DNA of 64,000 nucleotides from Linyphia triangularis (lineage: Eukaryota; Arthropoda; Arachnida; Araneae; Linyphiidae), in NCBI GenBank assembly GCA_963978545.1, contig OZ021722.1:5584001-5648000 (forward strand), written 5' to 3'. The notes under the pieces were generated by a model. The model saw only the letters and a list, made by a program, of their open reading frames with translations, searched no databases and had not been told where the DNA came from. Shown here piece by piece: positions 51,201-60,100 of this stretch. The stretch's first letter is position 1; the number at the start of each line of letters is the position of its first letter. Both the position numbers and the translations under genes were made by a program.

Positions 51201-54200
51201 TTTTTTGAGTTTTTAATTTATGTTATTTCCTAAAGGTGGTCATTTTTGAACTTAATCACCAAATTTAAAGGTTTTATTCAAAGTAGTTTCTTAATGAAGT
51301 AGGCTAGAAGGTTGTAACACCGCATGTATAAGGAATGATCCTTACTACACTAAACTTCAACTTAACTTGACATCACTTAGACGGTAGATCGTCACAGTGC
51401 TCATAGGTATTTAATCCATTTTGGCGGCGTGAAAGCATAATGTTCGCAGAACCACAACCCTGTAGAGAACAAAAGACTATAAGGTTTGGCGAGAATTATG
51501 TCTTCACTCCTCTAAAATGGATTAACTGCCTATGAGCACAGTAAAGATCTATCGTCTAGTGATGTCAAGTTAAGTTGGAGTTTAGTATAGGAGTCAATTA
51601 CCAAGGCGGGCTCTATACGCATAAGTTTTCAAATGACAAAGATTATTTGGATTTGGCGCGGTTTACCTCCCTTCCACACCACTGGATATCCTCCTAGCCT
51701 CCAAAAGCAATGATAGAATGTGACCATTCCAGTGTGGGCAATTAGGGACCGAGTGGGGCAAAAATGAGTTATACCCCCTCCAATTGTGTCACTTTCTAGC
51801 TGCAAAAGGCCATGCTAGGACGTAACGATGTAACACCAACATCTACAGTTACGCCTCTTGATTTCGTGTGTCAGATGGGGACGAAACACCTGAACTAGCA
51901 CCTCTCTCCTCATCAACGAGAGAACATTGAGGTCTCGAAAGTGCAGCAGCCACCATTATTTTGAACGCAATCTTACCCCACTTGGACCGACACAGGTATC
52001 GGTGGTGGCTCGGCATGAGCAATCATCCCCTGTCCATTCCTTCAGGCACTTGCAGGAACCGCAGTCGCAAACTCCGTGGTCCTTACCTGAAAAAAATTCG
52101 AGTTCCATGTGTAACCGAGTCCCCAAGCATGGCGTAAGATTAATCAACTCAGTAATCTTTGTAATAAAAAAAAAGTAAAGATTCCAATTTATTCGATCGG
52201 AAGATACCTTCAATTTCACGAATAACTCTGAAATTTTAAACATAATTAGTTTTCTCCCTGAAATTTTGTCTGATGGAGCCTAAATTTTTAAAATCTTAGT
52301 TGATTTTATTAAATAAACTTATAAAATTTGGCTACACTGTAAATCCTATAGGAGCAATAATTGGTGGGTGTTTGTAACAAGATTTAAACTTACTTCCGGT
52401 ATTCCGACAATTCTACAAAATCTAAACAAAAGTAGTGTTGTTGTTTTTTATCGAACTTGACTGATAGCAGCATCAGATCAAGTCCATGAACTCGTGAGTT
52501 TTCAGAAGAGCAAAAACTACACCAGGATTAAAGTGCAGCTGGTCATTTTTGGCATCCAATACATGCCAATGCATGAGCATGAATACATAAGTAGTAAATT
52601 ATATGTTATTTCCTATGTGGCAGCCACAATGTTATAATTATACTTAGTTTCTTTTAAATAGATTTTGAAAGAAAAATTCTAGTCATTGAAATGGAATTTG
52701 TATTTTTAAAAATGGCAATATCATGATTGTTGTGTTGCCGCCATCTTTTTTTTCAGTTAAGTCTGTGCCGCGTTATCAAACATTATATAATCGTTTTATA
52801 TTCTTTGACAGAGGTTTAATGGGCATTTAATGTTATGTTCTTTCACAGTGAACCTGTAGTTCGTTTCTGTTTATGAGTATAGGTGGGGTGCATCTTTCGT
52901 GTGTGAATGGTCACAATTCATCATTATTCCGTCAGATGTTACAAAAAATAATTTAATTGCTTACTTTGGCATACAAATTTTGTGTACAAGTATCAAATTA
53001 GAAGACCAGTATATTACAACAGCTGTTATTTAAACTGGGTTCAAATTTACAATACGGTGCCTCTTGGCGATTTTTTGAAAGTTAGTAATTCAGCACCGAA
53101 TATGGCAACCCGTCACCAAATTTGTTTTCTGGCAACCAAGTAAATATTTGGACTGGGCTTTTAGACGCCATTTTGACTTTGGCGACAAAGCCTGTTGACG
53201 TCATTTCCAACTTGGTGATTTTTTTTAAAAAAAAATCGCCAAGGGTAGACGTATAGTAAACCAACCTTTAAACTGTTTTGTAATGCATACATATCACTCA
53301 CCGCTGCAGATTTTCCCATCTTTTTTATCACAGTTGAAGTTGTTGCATTCACAGTATTTTCCATAATATTTTTCATCGGGATTCTATAACAATAACAGTC
53401 AAGTTAGGACTACATATAAAAATGAATTATATTAAAATACTTATTACTTTACAGTCCTAGAAAAATCTATTGCCCGACCAATTGTTATCTCCTAAATTTT
53501 GAATGGAATGCGACTCCAGTTGTTATGAAGGACAGTATTTAAAAAAATAAATTAACCCATAGAAACAACATGTTTACTACGAATCTTTTATATAGCATTG
53601 CAAACTTGCTAAAACGATATTGAGCTCATATCAAGTTTTCATTGTGGGTGCTCTTCCGTTAGACGGGTACCAGATAAAAACCGCCAAATTGGAGCCATTA
53701 CTCATCCAAACTAACAACCTTTAAAGCCTTTATAATTTCTATGACAAACCAGTACTAGGTTACTATAGCAACGCTATTACAAATTGTAAACATTTAGGTT
53801 TTGCAGTACATTTAAGCGTCATTTAAACGTGTAAATATTTACACTTGGCGGCAACTGTGCCAACTGGTACCGTCTAATGGAAGAGTACCTCACTGTGTTT
53901 GACCACTACGAAGAAAACGTTCACTCCGTGCTATTGAGTAATTTTTTTTTTCGCCAGTCTTAAGTGGGCAAGGTTTCAGTCATTAAATTTCACCAAACTG
54001 TACATAATTGAATATGGCTTTGAATATCTTAATGTGATGGTAATAAAAACGTGTGTAAAAGCGGCCTTTTAGCGAAAGCCCCAGAGATTTATAAAATGCA
54101 TTGTCACCGACGAGTCTGTATGTCAAGTAAAAGACAGATTGAATAATGACAAGTGTGCTAAATAACCATTTGGAGATTTTCTTAAAGAAGAGTGAAAAAA

Positions 54201-55509
54201 CTTAATGTTTCTGTTCAATAGACTATCTGTATATAATGCTTTATTATAACTATCTCTGGTACTCTTAAATTATACGGGTACGAGATAAAAATCTCTAAAT
54301 AACAGCGATATATCATTCAAATTGATTACCTTTAAATAATTTATAATTAATATTACAAACCATCATAACATTGGTCATATAGCAACCCTAACAAGTCATA
54401 CATATTTAGGCTTGACGACAACTGTGCCAACTGGTATCCATCTAACGGAAGAGTACCCTATCTCTAAATGCAGTAAAAAAAAAAAATTCTGAGTTGATTC
54501 AGATTTTATGGTTCGATAGAAAACGAATTATTCGGTTTCTACATAGTTGTTGCATTTGATTGTTAAAAAGATAATTTGGAATAAAGTACTTGCCTCCATT
54601 CGAGAGAAACAGAAGCAGTGGCCACAGACACATTTCCCAACACCGGAGCAGGGCTTTGAATCTTCATCACTAACAGGAAACAGAAAAATCAATTACATTT
54701 ATACGAATATAGGTTTAAATCAGTACAAAATTAAAATGAATCAATAGTTACATATATTCCATGTCGTATAAAATGTTTTATTTTAAGGGATATCGGTATT
54801 TGCTAGGACTTGGAGGTCATAAAAATCCACATAGCACCTATCCAAATCTCTCTGCAATGGCTTCTTATAGTCTAAACTCAAACACATATACATTTGAATC
54901 CTGTTCTTAAGACCCGGTGGTTTGGTGAGGCGTCGAGCTCGTGATCAGAAGGTCACGGGCTCGATCCTTCCCCACTGATCCCTGCACTGAGTGCACACCT
55001 GGTACACATTAAATCAGTACACATTAAATCCGTCACGACCTCCATTCCTCTCGTTAGTTATAGACAGACGGTTACAATTTCTTATTTTATGAGACAGATG
55101 AAGCGAGCTATACTAAACTTCAACTTAACTAGACATGACTTAGACGGTAGATCGCCACAGTGCTCATGGGTATTTAATCCATTTTGGCGGCGTGAAAGCA
55201 TAATGTTCGCCAAACCTGTAGAGAACAAAAGGCGTTTGGCGAGCATTATGTCTTCACTCCGCCAAAATGGATTAAATACCTATGATCACTGTGACGATCT
55301 ACCGTCTAAGTCATGTCTAGTTAAGTTGAAGTTTAGTATAGAAAGAGTAGTTGTACTTCGACGTACTTGGAGCATCCCTTGACTTCTAGGAAAGGATCCG
55401 TCTCGCTGGCGTCGCACTCGCACTTCTTTCCTGTGCGCTGCGCGTTGCAACTGCATATGCCGCACTCGAAGGTGCCGTTTCCATTGCTGCATTTGGGGCT
55501 GAATGTCTC
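30775..55509 (-). CDS. ITGB: integrin beta subunit, 3' nine exons (I-EGF modules to cytoplasmic tail)
   Basis: Nine minus-strand exons join in frame to ~331 residues: 55367-55509, 54594-54669, 53302-53383, 51977-52086, 49317-49406, 46190-46310, 38967-39080, 33957-34123 and 30775-30867. In order they encode the cysteine-rich I-EGF modules ([77 protein letters not shown]), the beta-tail domain ([16 protein letters not shown]), one transmembrane helix ([19 protein letters not shown]), the membrane-proximal [13 protein letters not shown] and a tail with NPLY and NPAY, the talin- and kindlin-binding motifs. Beta subunits pair with alpha subunits as adhesion receptors in the plasma membrane. The PSI, hybrid and betaA (ligand-binding) exons must lie right of 55509, probably outside the window. 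All phases agree, provided introns 2 and 8 (numbered within this window) use GC donors. Introns are packed with repeats. Confidence 0.93.
31010..31244. mobile_element. palindromic MITE (family A), copy 3, inside a family-B MITE
   Basis: Inserted at the TA of the family-B end ACTCTTCCGT|TA|GACGG; the outer element resumes as GACGTGTACCAG. This directly shows a TA target duplication. Confidence 0.88.
31349..33021. mobile_element. unclassified ~1.67-kb insertion with repeated TCGCGGGTGCAAC motifs
   Basis: The family-B MITE gives the borders of this insertion. Its ends share short inverted sequence (GCGATTCC at the left, GGAATCGC at the right). Seven variants of TCGCGGGTGCAAC occur at about 31364, 31533, 31723, 31743, 32453 (inverted), 32479 and 32644. 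The only frame worth a note is on the minus strand near 32170-32300 and reads [20 protein letters not shown]; such basic KYRxKLKxNPxL segments occur in uncharacterised transposon-linked proteins of arthropods, but I cannot name a family. Confidence 0.5.
33139..33956. other. integrin intron with a GC-richer, coding-like island
   Basis: Mostly AT-rich. Around 33560-33690 the minus strand is less AT-rich and open, reading [20 protein letters not shown] then [13 protein letters not shown]. It is not in phase with the upstream integrin exon, and I do not recognise it; it may be a retroelement remnant. Directly after the transmembrane exon, reading through the GC donor would add ~38 residues ending RKRGSGKID. 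Confidence 0.35.
33957..34123 (-). CDS. ITGB: integrin beta exon: transmembrane helix and juxtamembrane region
   Basis: Acceptor TTGTTTCTAG, inferred GC donor (CAG|GCAAGT). Encodes [17 protein letters not shown], then the membrane helix [19 protein letters not shown] and [20 protein letters not shown]. The first ~64 nt of this exon plus its acceptor are the template of the tandem array that follows at 34124-37925. Confidence 0.93.
34060..37925 (-). repeat. tandem array of ~123-bp units derived from an intron/exon boundary of the integrin gene
   Basis: About 31 units between 34124 and 37925, plus the original exon end. On the minus strand every unit carries a pyrimidine-rich TTGTTGTTTCTAG acceptor followed by a copy of the transmembrane exon start (ECPVPV...). 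The unit is ~64 nt of exon and ~59 nt of intron. At least two types exist. Type A reads [16 protein letters not shown] then stop. Type B keeps more exon similarity ([12 protein letters not shown] then [19 protein letters not shown] then stop). Units are arranged in repeating blocks of 2 (249 bp) and 3 (368 bp). Frames seen on the plus strand are by-products. Confidence 0.95.
38010..38295. repeat. unclassified interspersed repeat (R1), inverted partial copy with (TG)n
   Basis: Contains a TG microsatellite at ~38035-38053, then CAAATCTGCGGATGCCTAAT and TTGCCGTCATCCAATCGG, the inverse of the R1 right half. Another worn fragment lies near 54000-54190. Confidence 0.6.
38300..38850 (-). pseudogene. 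non-LTR retrotransposon fragment: RNase H and C-terminal region
   Basis: Minus-strand pieces read [18 protein letters not shown] (the conserved IPSHVxIxGNExAD core of LINE RNase H), then after a one-base frameshift [18 protein letters not shown], and further on [20 protein letters not shown] and [12 protein letters not shown]. Same family as 745-1060 but more complete. It lies in the integrin intron, same orientation as the gene, and is inactivated. Confidence 0.75.
38967..39080 (-). CDS. ITGB: integrin beta exon: beta-tail domain, second part
   Basis: Acceptor ATTATTTAG, donor GTAGGA. Encodes [20 protein letters not shown] then [18 protein letters not shown]. It ends with one base (G), which the AA of the true transmembrane exon completes to Glu. 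Confidence 0.92.
39165..40691. other. integrin intron, repeat-rich, nothing firmly classified
   Basis: Contains a ~32-T run at 39251-39284 and starts such as CAGGGGTGTAGTGGAGCGGG (39169) and CAGTGGCGGCGTTAAGGGG (40064) that look like DNA-transposon ends, but I could not find matching partners. The frames at 40065-40265 and 40304-40552 show no recognisable domain. Confidence 0.3.
40692..44882 (+). mobile_element. non-autonomous Helitron-like element carrying a tandem array
   Basis: It begins TCTCTATATATATAAGGC and ends GGGTATTCAGCTAG, i.e. TC at the 5' end and CTAG at the 3' end, sitting between A and T in the host sequence with no target duplication or inverted repeats. These are Helitron features (family knowledge). 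After an ACTC/ACTG simple repeat (~40718-40770) comes the 148-bp array, then ~400 bp of unique tail. No Rep/helicase gene. Confidence 0.7.
40786..44485. repeat. 25 x 148-bp tandem repeat
   Basis: Units start with ACTTCCCACATAGTCACAAC and recur exactly every 148 bp from 40786 to 44338, giving 25 units with almost no variation. Variable site 1 is ACTCTG, changed to ACGCTG in units 8, 9, 14, 16, 20 and 22 and to ACTCTA in units 6 and 18. Only the last few units (from ~44140) accumulate other changes. Such homogeneity indicates very recent expansion or ongoing homogenisation, or an assembly artefact in copy number. Confidence 0.95.
44976..45387 (+). repeat. 5'-truncated LTR of an LTR retrotransposon
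   Basis: Matches the 3' ~410 bp of the LTRs at 46410 and 47579: GATCTGGAAAGTTCTCC, a CTATATAAG TATA-like box, GGAATAAATTTCTG and the ending CCACGCAACA. Confidence 0.75.
45880..46057 (+). repeat. tRNA-derived SINE (family 1), copy 6
   Basis: Plus-strand copy in an integrin intron, ending about 130 bp from the beta-tail exon at 46190. Flanking duplication is CCAATATWTTAAA. It has lost part of the B-box region (GGTTCCGAGTCCCG). Confidence 0.85.
46190..46310 (-). CDS. ITGB: integrin beta exon: beta-tail domain, first part
   Basis: Acceptor TTCAAACAG, donor GTACGA. Encodes [20 protein letters not shown] then [20 protein letters not shown]. Confidence 0.92.
46410..47075 (+). repeat. solo LTR, copy 1
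   Basis: About 665 bp. It starts TGTTACGAATTTTTGTATA, holds a TATATAAG promoter-like box near 46760 and ends CCACGCAATA. No internal retrotransposon region adjoins it. The TG start and short AT-rich flanks suit a Gypsy-type LTR, but without internal sequence the superfamily is inferred. Confidence 0.75.
47579..48303 (+). repeat. solo LTR, copy 2
   Basis: About 725 bp, TGTTACG...CACGCAACA, flanked by ATAT on both sides (a 4-bp target duplication that cannot be separated from local AT repeats). Contains CCTATATAAGG and GGAATAAATTTCTG (polyadenylation-like). Includes a CGCCAAAT/TTGGCG-rich insertion absent from copy 1. Confidence 0.78.
48351..49140. mobile_element. long-TIR element (unclassified), 0.8 kb
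   Basis: About 130 bp at the left (TAGTAAGAATCATTACC, then TGTTACAATCTCCTAGCCCA) recurs inverted at the right (GGGCTAGGAGATTGTAACA, GGAATGATCCTTACTA). Non-coding interior. It sits ~175 bp from the integrin exon at 49317. Confidence 0.7.
49317..49406 (-). CDS. ITGB: integrin beta exon: last I-EGF module
   Basis: Acceptor TTTTGTAG, donor GTAAGT, exactly 30 codons. Encodes [20 protein letters not shown] then [10 protein letters not shown]. Confidence 0.92.
50098..50278 (+). repeat. tRNA-derived SINE (family 1), copy 7
   Basis: Plus-strand copy flanked by the perfect 14-bp duplication CACGACTAAAGTTT (50084-50097 and 50279-50292). Confidence 0.88.
50867..51040 (-). repeat. tRNA-derived SINE (family 1), copy 8
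   Basis: Inverted copy with a four-unit GGTT/CAAC tail. The first bases of the tRNA-like head are missing and the B box is damaged (CTCGAATTGGC on the plus strand). Confidence 0.82.
51110..51346. mobile_element. fragment of the same long-TIR family
   Basis: Matches the right-hand part of 48351-49140 (TTTCTTAATGAAGTAGGCTA, AAGGAATGATCCTTACTA) and is cut by palindromic MITE A at 51347. Confidence 0.6.
51347..51589. mobile_element. palindromic MITE (family A), copy 4
   Basis: Left end mutated (CACTAAACTTCAAC), right end TTTAGTATAG. Inserted at the end of a long-TIR element fragment (51110-51346). Confidence 0.85.
51977..52086 (-). CDS. ITGB: integrin beta exon: I-EGF module
   Basis: Acceptor TTTTTCAG, donor GTAAGA. 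Encodes [20 protein letters not shown] then [17 protein letters not shown], with regular cysteine spacing. Confidence 0.92.
52244..53301. other. integrin intron, nothing identified
   Basis: AT-rich intronic sequence; the GGCGATTTTTT...AAAAAATCGCC pair at ~53067 and ~53220 makes a loose inverted repeat of ~170 bp but no known family was recognised. Confidence 0.35.
53302..53383 (-). CDS. ITGB: integrin beta exon: I-EGF linker and module start
   Basis: Acceptor TTGTTATAG, donor GTGAGT. Encodes [18 protein letters not shown] then DKKDGKICS, the classic integrin GKYCECxNFxC segment. Confidence 0.92.
53648..53888. mobile_element. family-B MITE, intact copy
   Basis: Inverted ends CTCTTCCGTTAGACGGGTAC and GTACCGTCTAATGGAAGAG with inner inverted segments; non-coding, in the intron between two integrin I-EGF exons. 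Confidence 0.75.
54258..54457. mobile_element. family-B MITE, worn copy
   Basis: Ends GGTACTCTTAAATTATACGG and CTGGTATCCATCTAACGGAA; the middle is partly deleted relative to 53648-53888. Confidence 0.65.
54594..54669 (-). CDS. ITGB: integrin beta exon: I-EGF module part, GC donor
   Basis: Acceptor CTGTTAG. Encodes [20 protein letters not shown] and FSRME. Ending at the nearby GT would shift the frame and give a stop four codons later; ending at GAG|GCAAGT keeps frame with the next exon, so a GC-AG intron is inferred. Confidence 0.87.
54905..55075 (+). repeat. tRNA-like SINE head (family 3)
   Basis: GGTTTGGTGAGGCGTCGAGC resembles an A-box region and GGTCACGGGCTCGATCC a B box, spaced like a tRNA. 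It is followed by TGCACTGAGTGCACACCTGG and AT-rich tail. A single copy is visible, so the SINE call rests on the promoter boxes alone. Confidence 0.45.
55109..55340. mobile_element. palindromic MITE (family A), copy 5, next to an integrin splice donor
   Basis: Complete copy with both ends (TATACTAAACTTCAACTTAA and complement). Its edge is 26 bp from the I-EGF exon boundary at 55367, so on the minus strand it begins 27 nt into the intron. Confidence 0.88.
55367..55509 (-). CDS. ITGB: integrin beta exon: first I-EGF module in window
   Basis: Acceptor CCCAACAG, donor GTACGT. Encodes [20 protein letters not shown] then [15 protein letters not shown] and [12 protein letters not shown]. 143 nt, ending with two bases that join the next exon as an asparagine codon. 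Confidence 0.9.
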
Positions 55510-55987
55510 CTGTTGGGAGACGAAGGCATTTCATTTGCATGTTTGGTTAAATGTCGCACACGCTTTTTTTGTGTTTGTATGAGTGTTAGCACTTACCCTC
55601 AGTATTACGTCAAGAAACATATCACAAATCAGCAACAGTCACCATTAAAAAGTTAGATAGCAAACACTTCGGGGAACTTTGTTTTATAACTTGTTTTTGT
55701 TAGAATATTTAAATTCAATATTTCATGTTACTCTATTTCTAAGCCACTACCTATTATTCCATTATACAGCATTTGTACAACTCAACTCTGTTCACCTGTT
55801 TTTAAGTTTGAAAAAAAAAGAAAAAATTCTTCTGAAAATAAAATAACCATTTTTCATCTTAAAGTTATTTCTGAGTTATTTCAAGTCCAATAGATTATGA
55901 GACTGAGTGCAGTTTTGAAATATTTTTAAAGAATTTGAAATTGATTGCGAAAGCAGAAGTTTTGATTCAGATTACACTGAAGACAAA
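55510..55987. other. sequence between integrin I-EGF exon and copia gag
   Basis: Integrin intron upstream of the first exon in the window (minus strand), grading into the untranslated leader of the copia element. I could not locate an LTR boundary. Confidence 0.35.
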
Positions 55988-56710
55988 ATGGCAGAAGGAG
56001 CTCGAATATCAATTACAAAACTAAATAATTCAAACTACCAAATTTGGAAGTATAAAGTGGAACTTCTATTAATTAAAGAAGGACTCTGGAATACTGTAGA
56101 AAATCAGAAACCTGCGGATGCAAATGAAGATTGGATTACTAAGGATGGAAAGGCTCGGGCTACCATCGGACTTTTAGTAGAAGATAACCAACTGATCCAT
56201 GTGAAGAAACAAAATACAGCCAATGGTATGTGGAATTCTCTTCTCAACTATCATCAAAAATCAACATTGTCAAACAAAGTCAACTTGCTGAAACGCCTGT
56301 GTAGTTTGAAACTGGATGAACACAGTGATATGGAAGAACACATCAACACTATGACAGATCTAATTGATCAACTGACTGCATTGGGTGAAAATTTGGCGGA
56401 ACCTCTAACTGTGGCATTATTGTTGAGCAGCCTCCCTGACAGCTATGCAACATTGATTACAGCTTTGGAGACCAGACCGGAAGCAGATTTGACACAAGAA
56501 CTGGTTAAAAATAAGTTGATCGAAGAAAACAGAAGAAGAGAACAGAACAATGGAAGCCAGCAAAGCCATGAAAAGGTATTAAAGGTCAATTCTACTGTTC
56601 AGAAGTATACAAACAAAAGAAGCTGTTTTTTCTGTAAGAAGCCAGACCACGACAAGGTAGATTGTCGAAAGTATAAAGCATGGTTACAACGGAAAGGAAC
56701 AAATCAGTAA
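55988..56710 (+). CDS. copia-type retrotransposon gag, 240 aa
   Basis: A complete frame with the Ty1/copia Gag architecture. Residues ~6-30 (ISITKLNNSNYQIWKYKVEL) match the conserved L-x-G/N-x-NYxxWK start of copia Gag. A helical UBN2-type capsid region follows, and residues 213-226 (CFFCKKPDHDKVDC) form a CCHC zinc knuckle. It assembles the retrotransposon particle and packages RNA. It ends at TAA (56708-56710), and the next ~150 codons in the same frame are the protease region, so the stop is either a mutation or a suppressed codon. No 5' LTR or primer-binding site was found just upstream. Confidence 0.9.
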   Translation: MAEGARISITKLNNSNYQIWKYKVELLLIKEGLWNTVENQKPADANEDWITKDGKARATIGLLVEDNQLIHVKKQNTANGMWNSLLNYHQKSTLSNKVNLLKRLCSLKLDEHSDMEEHINTMTDLIDQLTALGENLAEPLTVALLLSSLPDSYATLITALETRPEADLTQELVKNKLIEENRRREQNNGSQQSHEKVLKVNSTVQKYTNKRSCFFCKKPDHDKVDCRKYKAWLQRKGTNQ

Positions 56711-57166
56711 GAAAATCAACATACAGCTAAGAAAGTAACTCTAGCAGATAACAGTTCAGAAATTACAATCAGCAATGAAGAACATATTTGTTTTATCTTG
56801 GGTGAAACAGAAACTCTTACGTGGTATATTGACTCTGGTGCAACTTCCCACATGACCAGCAACTTTGATTTCTTTACAGAACTCGATGAAACCATTCAAG
56901 ATAAAGTCTACCTTGCAGATGGACAAATCATAGTGACCAGTGGAAAGGGTGAAGGCTGGATATTTTATGAAAATGACCAGAACCAAGTAAATAAAATAAA
57001 AGTTCAAGATGTCCTTTATGTGCCACAATTGCATGGAAATTTATTATCTGTCAAGAAACTAGTTGATAAAGGATTTAAAATTGACTTTAGTAATGGACAG
57101 TGTACTATAAAGTTAAAAGAAAAAACTGTTGCTGTAGCAAATACTAAAAACAGTTTGTATGTATAA
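56711..57166 (+). pseudogene. copia-type protease region, truncated pol
   Basis: In frame with the gag stop, the frame reads on to the aspartic protease active site WYIDSGATSHMT and the downstream VLYVPQLHGNLLSVKKL segment typical of copia pol, then ends at 57164-57166 exactly where satellite sequence begins. Integrase, reverse transcriptase, RNase H and the 3' LTR are absent from the window, so the element is dead. Translation of this part alone would need readthrough or an internal ATG at 56798. Confidence 0.88.
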
Positions 57167-60100
57167 AATAAAAAAACAGTATTCTAAAAATCAAAAATTC
57201 TATTTTTTAAAAATCGTGAAATTTTTCACTTGCCATGGTATTGAATGGAAAATTTCTTTTTAACAAATTGTTTTAAATTGCATTTTCTTAATCAAAAACA
57301 CTTTATAAATCAAACTAAGTTCAAAATTTAGCAAACAAATCATTTTTGATAAGGTATATGAGAAGTTGAAATTTTGAAACGAAAGCGCTCAGGAACTGTT
57401 TTGAAGCCGTATTTTTACTTTGCATTACTTCGATTTTGTGTGCTAAAGTACCATTTTATAAACAAATTATTTGATTAGAATGAAATCGGGTGATGACTTT
57501 TATGATCCTAGACAACAAATTAAGGTTCAATTATGAAAATTGAGAATTTGAGATTTGCCTTAGGATTGACAAGGCTAATGTATTTTTCTGCAATAACTGG
57601 GTTTTGAGTGGTAAAATTTCACTTTAATGACGATTTGAAAGTGGAAATCGATTAGGGTGATGATGTCGGTTACCCTAGTTGCAAAAAGATTGTAAAATTT
57701 TGAAAATTTTGAAATGTGAAATTTTCCATACGATTAACATGGGGAAAATAAAGAATGAAATTTTTTGAAAGTACCCTTTTTTGGACCATCTTTAGACCCA
57801 CTTGTTTTTTAGTGAGTGTTATAAAATTTGAATTGGAGATGCTCCTACATATTAACTTCAATTTCTCAAACGGGAAAAAATTTAGAAAATTTAATTTTTG
57901 AACAATAATTCATTGAAAAGTCCCCCATGTGTTTTAAAGGGGAATTGTATTTTCGAGAAAATGGCTCAAATGCTTCCAAAGTGTGATTTTAAGTTGGATT
58001 CATGGCATTCCTAAGGTTGGATAGGCATTCTTGTAACAAATTTTAAATAAAAAAAACAATATTCTAAAAATCAAAAATTCCATTTTTTAAAAATCGTGAA
58101 ATATTTCACTTTCGAGGGTAAATAATGGAAAATTTAATTTTTAAAAAATTGTTTTAAATTGCATTTTCTTTATCAAAAACACTTTATAAGTCAAACTAAG
58201 TTCAAAATTTGGCAAACAAATTATGTTTAATAAGGTATATGAGAAGTTGAAATTTTGAAACGAAAGCGCTGCTAAGGAACTGTTTTTAAGTCGTATTATT
58301 ACTTTGCATTACTTCGATTTTTAGTGCTAAAGTACCATTTTATAAGCAAATTATTTGATTAGAATGAAATCGGGTGATGACTTTTATGATCCTAGACAAC
58401 AAATTAAGGTTCAATTTTGAAAATTGAGAATTTGAGATTTGCCTTAGGATTGACAAGGCTAATGTATTTTCAAAGGGATTTAACGACTTTTTTTCTGCAG
58501 TAACTTGGTTTTGAGTAGTATAAATTTCACTTTAATGACGATTTGAAAGTGGAAATCGATTCGGGTGATGATTTCGGTTACCCTAGTTACAAAAATATTG
58601 TAAAATTTTGAAAATTTAGAAATGTGAAACTTTCCATACGATTAACATGGGAGAAAGCAAAAATTGAATTTTTTGAAAGTACCCTTTTTCGGACCAACTT
58701 TAGACCCATTTGTTATTTAGTTAGTGTTATAAAATTGGAATTGGAGATTCTCTTATATATTAGCTTCAATTTCTCAAATAGGAAAAAATTTAGAAAATTT
58801 TACTTTTTGGACAATAATTCATTGAAAAGTCCCCCATGGGGAATTGTATTTTCGAGAAAATGGCCCAAATGCTTTCAAAGTGTGATTTTAAGCTGGATAT
58901 ATTTTTTATAGACATTCTTGGTACCAAATTTGAAATAAAAAAACAGTATTCTAAAAATCAAAAATTCTATTTTTTAAAAATCGTGAAATTTTTCACTTGC
59001 CATGGTATTGAATGGAAAATTTCTTTTTAACAAATTGTTTTAAATTGCATTTTCTTAATCAAAAACACTTTATAAATCAAACTAAGTTCAAAATTTAGCA
59101 AACAAATCATTTTTGATAAGGTATATGAGAAGTTGAAATTTTGAAACGAAAGCGCTCAGGAACTGTTTTGAAGCCGTATTTTTACTTTGCATTACTTCGA
59201 TTTTGTGTGCTAAAGTACCATTTTATAAACAAATTATTTGATTAGAATGAAATCGGGTGATGACTTTTATGATCCTAGACAACAAATTAAGGTTCAATTA
59301 TGAAAATTGAGAATTTGAGATTTGCCTTAGGATTGACAAGGCTAATGTATTTTTCTGCAATAACTGGGTTTTGAGTGGTAAAATTTCACTTTAATGACGA
59401 TTTGAAAGTGGAAATCGATTTGGGTGATGATGTCGGTTACCCTAGTTGCAAAAAGATTGTAAAATTTTGAAAATTTTGAAATGTGAAATTTTCCATACGA
59501 TTAACATGGGGAAAAAAAAATGAAATTTTTTGAAAGTACCCTTTTTTGGACCATCTTTAGACCCACTTGTTTTTTAGTGAGTGTTATAAAATTTGAATTG
59601 GAGATGCTCCTACATATTAACTTCAATTTCTCAAACGGGAAAAAATTTAGAAAATTTAATTTTTGAACAATAATTCATTGAAAAGTCCCCCATGTGTTTT
59701 AAAGGGGAATTGTATTTTCGAGAAAATGGCTCAAATGCTTCCAAAGTGTGATCTTAATTTGGATTCATGGCATTCCTAAGGTTGGATAGGCATTCTTGTA
59801 ACAAATTTTAAATAAAAAAACAATATTCTAAAAATCAAAAATTCCATTTTTTAAAAATCGTGAAATATTTCACTTTCGAGGGTAAAGAATGGAAAATTTA
59901 ATTTTTAAAAAATTGTTTTAAATTGCATTTTCTTTATCAAAAACACTTTATAAGTCAAACTAAGTTCAAAATTTGGCAAACAAATTATGTTTAATAAGGT
60001 ATATGAGAAGTTGAAATTTTGAAACGAAAGCGCTAAGGAACTGTTTTTAAGTCGTATTATTACTTTGCATTACTTCGATTTTTAGTGCTAAAGTACCATT

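Noticed and set aside
55286..55592. Alternative frames over the integrin I-EGF exon (84, 71 and 68 codons)
   Set aside because: Other-frame readings of the exon 55367-55509 and of the adjacent MITE; the integrin frame has the conserved cysteine pattern.
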